A DNA stretch of 35,055 nt, taken from NCBI GenBank assembly GCA_946625925.1, contig CAMOTP010000003.1, positions 1 to 35,055 of the forward strand, read 5' to 3'. Origin of the DNA: an uncultured Alphaproteobacteria bacterium. Its GTDB lineage: Bacteria > Pseudomonadota > Alphaproteobacteria > Rs-D84. The position numbers and the translations under genes are program-made. Below, piece by piece: positions 32,181-35,055 of the stretch (positions are counted from its first letter, which is position 1; each line of letters starts with the position of its first letter). The notes under the pieces are model-generated. The model did not search any database and was not told the origin of the DNA. It was given only the letters and a program-made list of their open reading frames with translations.

Positions 32181-32546
32181 ATGATTAACCCTATGAGAAA
32201 TACGATAAAAGCACATAATGATTTCAAAACAGATCGCGAATATCCGTTTGTAACAACGGATTTGTTCTCGATTCGGACACGTGCAGCCAAATTTCCAGAT
32301 GACCCCAGATATGGTTTGGTGGTCAGCAAGCGCAATTTTCGTTTTGCGGTAAAACGTAATCGTGTAAAACGTTTGTTGCGGGATTGGATTGCATTTGCAA
32401 ATGACTATATGTGTTCTAATCTAGATTATGTATTTTTTGCTCGCGTTGATATTTTGAATGAAAATGTAACACGTGAAACAGGTCGTGAAACAATGGTTCA
32501 TGCATTGCAAGAAATCAAAAATAAAAATGACCACAAATCCAAATAA
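32181..32546 (+). CDS. rnpA: Ribonuclease P protein component
   Basis: The 121-residue protein has the RnpA pattern: IKAHNDF near the start, GLVVSKRNFRFAVKRNRVKRLLRDW in the middle (the RNR-type motif), and YVFFARVDI later. It helps the RNase P RNA cleave tRNA leaders. rpmH, its usual upstream partner, is absent. An ATG at 32193 is a second possible start. Neither has a ribosome-binding site, and a TATAAT lies just before the first ATG. A parS-like 16-mer lies in the coding sequence at 32465-32480. Confidence 0.88.
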   Translation: MINPMRNTIKAHNDFKTDREYPFVTTDLFSIRTRAAKFPDDPRYGLVVSKRNFRFAVKRNRVKRLLRDWIAFANDYMCSNLDYVFFARVDILNENVTRETGRETMVHALQEIKNKNDHKSK

Positions 32547-32769
32547 ATCATTTATGCAAATTGTTGGTATCAGGCTGGTGCGTTGCTACCAGGCGTGTAT
32601 TTCACCGTTTATTGGTGGACGTTGTGCGTGTCGTTTTATCCCAACGTGCAGTGAATATACGGCTGGGGCTATTGAAAAATATGGCTTTTTTCGTGGGGTG
32701 TGGATGGGAATGCGCAGGATTGCCCGTTGTCATCCAGGTGGTGGCTTTGGATATGACCCAATACCTTGA
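32527..32769 (+). CDS. yidD: Membrane protein insertion efficiency factor YidD
   Basis: The 80-residue protein contains VRCYQACISPFIGGRCACRFIPTCSEYTAGAIEKYGFFRG and HPGGGFGYDPIP, the full YidD signature with its conserved cysteines. It supports YidC-dependent membrane insertion. The gene overlaps rnpA by 20 bases from the ATG at 32527; an internal ATG at 32554 is also possible. yidC itself does not follow; the accBC promoter does. Confidence 0.9.
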   Translation: MTTNPNKSFMQIVGIRLVRCYQACISPFIGGRCACRFIPTCSEYTAGAIEKYGFFRGVWMGMRRIARCHPGGGFGYDPIP

Positions 32770-32793
32770 CTTTTTTGGTATTTGTGATAAAAT
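32766..32793 (+). promoter_or_regulatory. Predicted promoter of accBC
   Basis: TTGACT (32766-32771) is followed after 16 bases by TAAAAT (32788-32793), with TG at 32785-32786 as an extended -10. The -35 overlaps the yidD stop codon. The leader of about 30 bases contains AAAGGA. Confidence 0.6.
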
Positions 32794-32830
32794 TTATCTA
32801 AAACACAGATAATGTATAAAGGATTAAAAA

Positions 32831-33274
32831 ATGTCTTTTCGTGCAACCGTTGAATCTATGTCAAAAATCATGGATGATATGGGAATTACAGAACTTGATT
32901 TAGAACGCCAGTTTTTATTTGGCGTGTATCGTAAACATATTCATTTGTCCAAGGGAACAACTGTTGCTATGCCCAGTTTCCCTGTGGATAAAACTGTTAA
33001 AAATTCAACAACTGGTACAAATGGTGCCGCGCATGAATATACCAATGCATTAAAATCGCCAATGGTTGGTGTCGTTTATTTGGCGACAGAACCTGGTGCA
33101 AAACCTTTTGTCAAGGTGGGCGACACTGTGCATGCTGGTGATACTGTTGCGTTGGTCGAGGCTATGAAAACCTTTAATCCAATCAAGGCAACCGCAGACG
33201 GTGTTGTAAAAGAAATTTTGGTAACAGATGCCCAGGCAGTTGAATTTGACCAACCATTGATTGTTATTGAGTAA
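32831..33274 (+). CDS. accB: Acetyl-CoA carboxylase biotin carboxyl carrier protein
   Basis: The 147-residue protein has an N-terminal region followed by the biotinyl domain. The biotinylation motif is EAMKT with Lys113, preceded by VKVGDTVHAGDTVALV and followed by GVVKEILVTDAQAVEFDQPL. It carries CO2 between the carboxylase and the transferase in malonyl-CoA synthesis. AAAGGA lies before the ATG. accC follows after five bases. The region at about 36-68 is a short linker with Ser/Thr/Asn. Confidence 0.95.
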   Translation: MSFRATVESMSKIMDDMGITELDLERQFLFGVYRKHIHLSKGTTVAMPSFPVDKTVKNSTTGTNGAAHEYTNALKSPMVGVVYLATEPGAKPFVKVGDTVHAGDTVALVEAMKTFNPIKATADGVVKEILVTDAQAVEFDQPLIVIE

Positions 33275-33279
33275 TTATT

Positions 33280-34674
33280 ATGTCTCAAATAAAAAAAGTT
33301 TTAATTGCTAATCGTGGCGAAATTGCACTGCGTATAATTCGTGCATGTCGTGATATGGGTATTCGCACTGTGGCGGTATATTCAACGGCAGACAGAAATG
33401 CAATGCATACACAATTGGCAGACGAGAGTGTTTGTATTGGTCCTGCACCATCACGTGATTCTTACTTGAATGAATCTGCTATTTTAACAGCGGCATTGTT
33501 AACTAATTCTGATGCTATTCATCCAGGGTATGGCTTTTTGTCTGAAAATGCAGGTTTTGCACGCAAGGTTGAATCACATGGTATGATTTGGATTGGACCA
33601 TCACCAGATATGATTGTTCGTATGGGTGACAAGGTTAATGCAAAAAAAACAGCGATTGCATGTGGTTTGCCGGTGGTGCCTGGTTCTGATGGCGCTGTTA
33701 ATTCTTTGGAAGATGCCAAGGCATGCGCTGAAAAAATTGGTTATCCTGTAATGTTAAAGGCCGCATCTGGTGGTGGTGGTCGTGGTATTCGTGCTGTATA
33801 TAAACCAGAAGACCTGGCTGAAGCTTTTTCTACAACTCGTGCCGAGGCAAAATCTGGATTTGGTGACGAAACATTATACATGGAAAAATTGTTATTACAT
33901 CCACGTCACATCGAATTTCAAATATTGGGTGATAAACATGGTAATGTTGTTGTGTTGGGTGAACGTGATTGTTCTTTGCAACGCAAAAACCAAAAGGTTA
34001 TCGAAGAATGCCCTGCGGCCATACTGTCACAAAAACAACGTGATGATATGATAGAAATTTGTAAAACTGCCGCCAAAAAAATGGGGTATTTCAGTACTGG
34101 TACATTTGAATTTATGTACGAAGACGGCAAATTTTATTTCTTGGAAACAAATACGCGTTTACAGGTGGAACATCCTGTGACCGAAATGGTTTATGGAATT
34201 GATTTGGTTCGTGAACAAATTCGTATTGCGGCCGGTGAAAGGTTGGGGTATTCCCAGGCAAATATCGTGCCACATGGACATGCAATTGAATTTCGTATCA
34301 ATGCCGAAGATCCAGAAAACTTTATACCAAATCCTGGCACAATATCATTATATGCACCATCTGGCGGATTGGGTGTTCGTGTTGATTCGGCTGCATATAC
34401 AGGATATACAATTCCACCGACATATGATTCTATGATTGCCAAGTTGATTGTGCATAATACATCACGTGCAACATGTATCATGCGTGCGACACGTGCATTG
34501 GATGAATTTGTAATCGAAGGTGTCAAAACCACAATACCATTACATAAAAAGTTATTAAATAATCGTGATTTTAGGCAATTGAACTTTGATAATCATTGGT
34601 TGGAACAGTATTTGGCATCTGAACCAAAAGTAGAAGACGAAATTGTCCCAACCGAAGAAAAAACAGAAGAATAA
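33280..34674 (+). CDS. accC: Acetyl-CoA carboxylase biotin carboxylase subunit
   Basis: The 464-residue enzyme begins KVLIANRGEIALRIIRA, a biotin carboxylase hallmark. The ATP-grasp region has MLKAASGGGGRGIR (Lys160, glycines 164-167), and the active site has ETNTRLQVEHPVTE at 289-302. E. coli has Met where this protein has Thr290; the catalytic Glu and Asn are kept. It carboxylates the biotin on AccB using ATP and bicarbonate. The last 15 residues are an acidic tail (KVEDEIVPTEEKTEE) not usually present. It is followed by an intrinsic terminator. Confidence 0.96.
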   Translation: MSQIKKVLIANRGEIALRIIRACRDMGIRTVAVYSTADRNAMHTQLADESVCIGPAPSRDSYLNESAILTAALLTNSDAIHPGYGFLSENAGFARKVESHGMIWIGPSPDMIVRMGDKVNAKKTAIACGLPVVPGSDGAVNSLEDAKACAEKIGYPVMLKAASGGGGRGIRAVYKPEDLAEAFSTTRAEAKSGFGDETLYMEKLLLHPRHIEFQILGDKHGNVVVLGERDCSLQRKNQKVIEECPAAILSQKQRDDMIEICKTAAKKMGYFSTGTFEFMYEDGKFYFLETNTRLQVEHPVTEMVYGIDLVREQIRIAAGERLGYSQANIVPHGHAIEFRINAEDPENFIPNPGTISLYAPSGGLGVRVDSAAYTGYTIPPTYDSMIAKLIVHNTSRATCIMRATRALDEFVIEGVKTTIPLHKKLLNNRDFRQLNFDNHWLEQYLASEPKVEDEIVPTEEKTEE

Positions 34675-34677
34675 TAT

Positions 34678-34703
34678 AAAAACCGTCAATTTGGCGGTTT
34701 TTT
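34678..34703 (+). terminator. Terminator of accBC
   Basis: ACCGTC (34682-34687) pairs with GGCGGT (34693-34698), with one G-U pair, around AATTT, and is followed by TTTTT. It ends just before the next gene's promoter. Confidence 0.8.
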
Positions 34704-34704
34704 C

Positions 34705-34732
34705 TTGATAATTTTAGATTGTGTGGTATAAA
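34705..34732 (+). promoter_or_regulatory. Predicted promoter of the last gene
   Basis: TTGATA (34705-34710) is followed after 16 bases by TATAAA (34727-34732), with TG at 34724-34725 as an extended -10. It leaves a leader of about 18 bases containing AAGAGG. Confidence 0.6.
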
Positions 34733-34756
34733 AATCACATATCAAGAGGTTTTTTT

Positions 34757-35053
34757 ATGAATAATCCACATGTTGAAAATATCATACAAAACATACACGC
34801 TGGTACAATGAATACTGCTTTAATAAGAGATAATAATTCATCACCATTTCCTGCGTCAGATTTTTCAGGATTGTGTTTTATCAGGGCAACATCAAACCAC
34901 GGTAAAGTTTTTTATTCTTTAAGAATAAATTATGGGAAACCAGCAAGGCTTTTGATTCAAACTTCCAGTATCATTGTTGAAAGTGATAGGCAAAGTTTGA
35001 ACGATTTATGGAATGTAATTTCCGTAATAGAAAACAATAAAAGACAAAAATAA
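34757..35053 (+). CDS. Uncharacterised protein, 98 residues
   Basis: I do not recognise this protein. From the ATG at 34757, preceded by AAGAGG, it has 98 residues: a polar N-terminus (MNNPHVENIIQNIHAGTMNTAL), a central beta-like stretch (FSGLCFIRATSNHGKVFYSLRINYG), and a helical basic end (LNDLWNVISVIENNKRQK). No signal peptide or membrane segment is visible. It has its own promoter and is separated from accC by a terminator, so it is an independent gene. It may be lineage-specific. Confidence 0.6.
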   Translation: MNNPHVENIIQNIHAGTMNTALIRDNNSSPFPASDFSGLCFIRATSNHGKVFYSLRINYGKPARLLIQTSSIIVESDRQSLNDLWNVISVIENNKRQK

Positions 35054-35055
35054 AA

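Noticed and set aside
1..35055. CRISPR array, insertion sequence, rRNA or phage region
   Set aside because: No regular spaced repeats, transposase, rRNA-like or phage structural sequence was seen on either strand.

Overview
The window reads as a gene-dense chromosomal segment of an AT-rich, probably small-genome alphaproteobacterium. The pointers are an alphaproteobacterial-type SspB ending in VVSLDEFRK, an NKSE variant of the NKxD motif in the first GTPase domain of Der, rsmG directly upstream of parAB, and Gram-negative envelope genes (Pal, LpoB, TolC, MacA). The lineage is inferred from memory of these families. No phage, insertion sequence, integrase, CRISPR array or rRNA was seen.

Layout. 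1-1634: sspB and recF behind a tRNA-Cys, all on the minus strand. 1774-6248: a tripartite efflux operon (TolC-like, MacA-like, separate ABC ATPase and permease). 6297-9736: a Ca/Na antiporter converging on gpsA and a TPR protein. 9763-12255: rsmG and parAB, with a 278-base intergenic region holding palindromes, direct repeats, a terminator and the parA promoter. 12322-14521: pal, a uracil-DNA glycosylase-like gene, infC with an ATT start, and ybaB. 14521-15289: two unrecognised 127-residue proteins. 15361-17690: pnp with a long leader hairpin and a good promoter. 17762-19767: a Yip1-like membrane protein divergent from der. 19848-23994: a three-gene unit of a VirD4-like coupling ATPase, a COG3014-like lipoprotein and an LpoB-like lipoprotein. 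24051-26457: rsmE, an RsuA-type pseudouridine synthase and a membrane-anchored TPR protein. 26564-30477: xseB-mutS-truB-rpsO as one tight minus-strand unit. 30538-32070: a Nudix hydrolase and mreB. 32181-34674: rnpA-yidD, then accB-accC. 34757-35053: a small unknown protein.

Most of the content is housekeeping: translation and rRNA or tRNA modification (infC, rpsO, truB, rsmG, rsmE, rnpA, der), RNA decay (pnp), DNA repair and segregation (recF, mutS, xseB, parAB), envelope growth (mreB, pal, lpoB) and lipid precursor synthesis (accBC, gpsA). The least ordinary parts are the VirD4/COG3014/LpoB operon, the pair of unknown genes behind a G/C hairpin downstream of pnp, the pnp leader, and the architecture around parAB.

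Regulatory signals are unusually legible. Several near-consensus sigma-70-type promoters can be drawn, three of them with the same -35 hexamer TTGCAA. Several genes appear to start at or within a few bases of their predicted transcription start. Five intrinsic terminators share an AAAT/ATTT tetraloop. All promoter, terminator and RNA-structure calls come from reading by eye, not from folding or mapping data.
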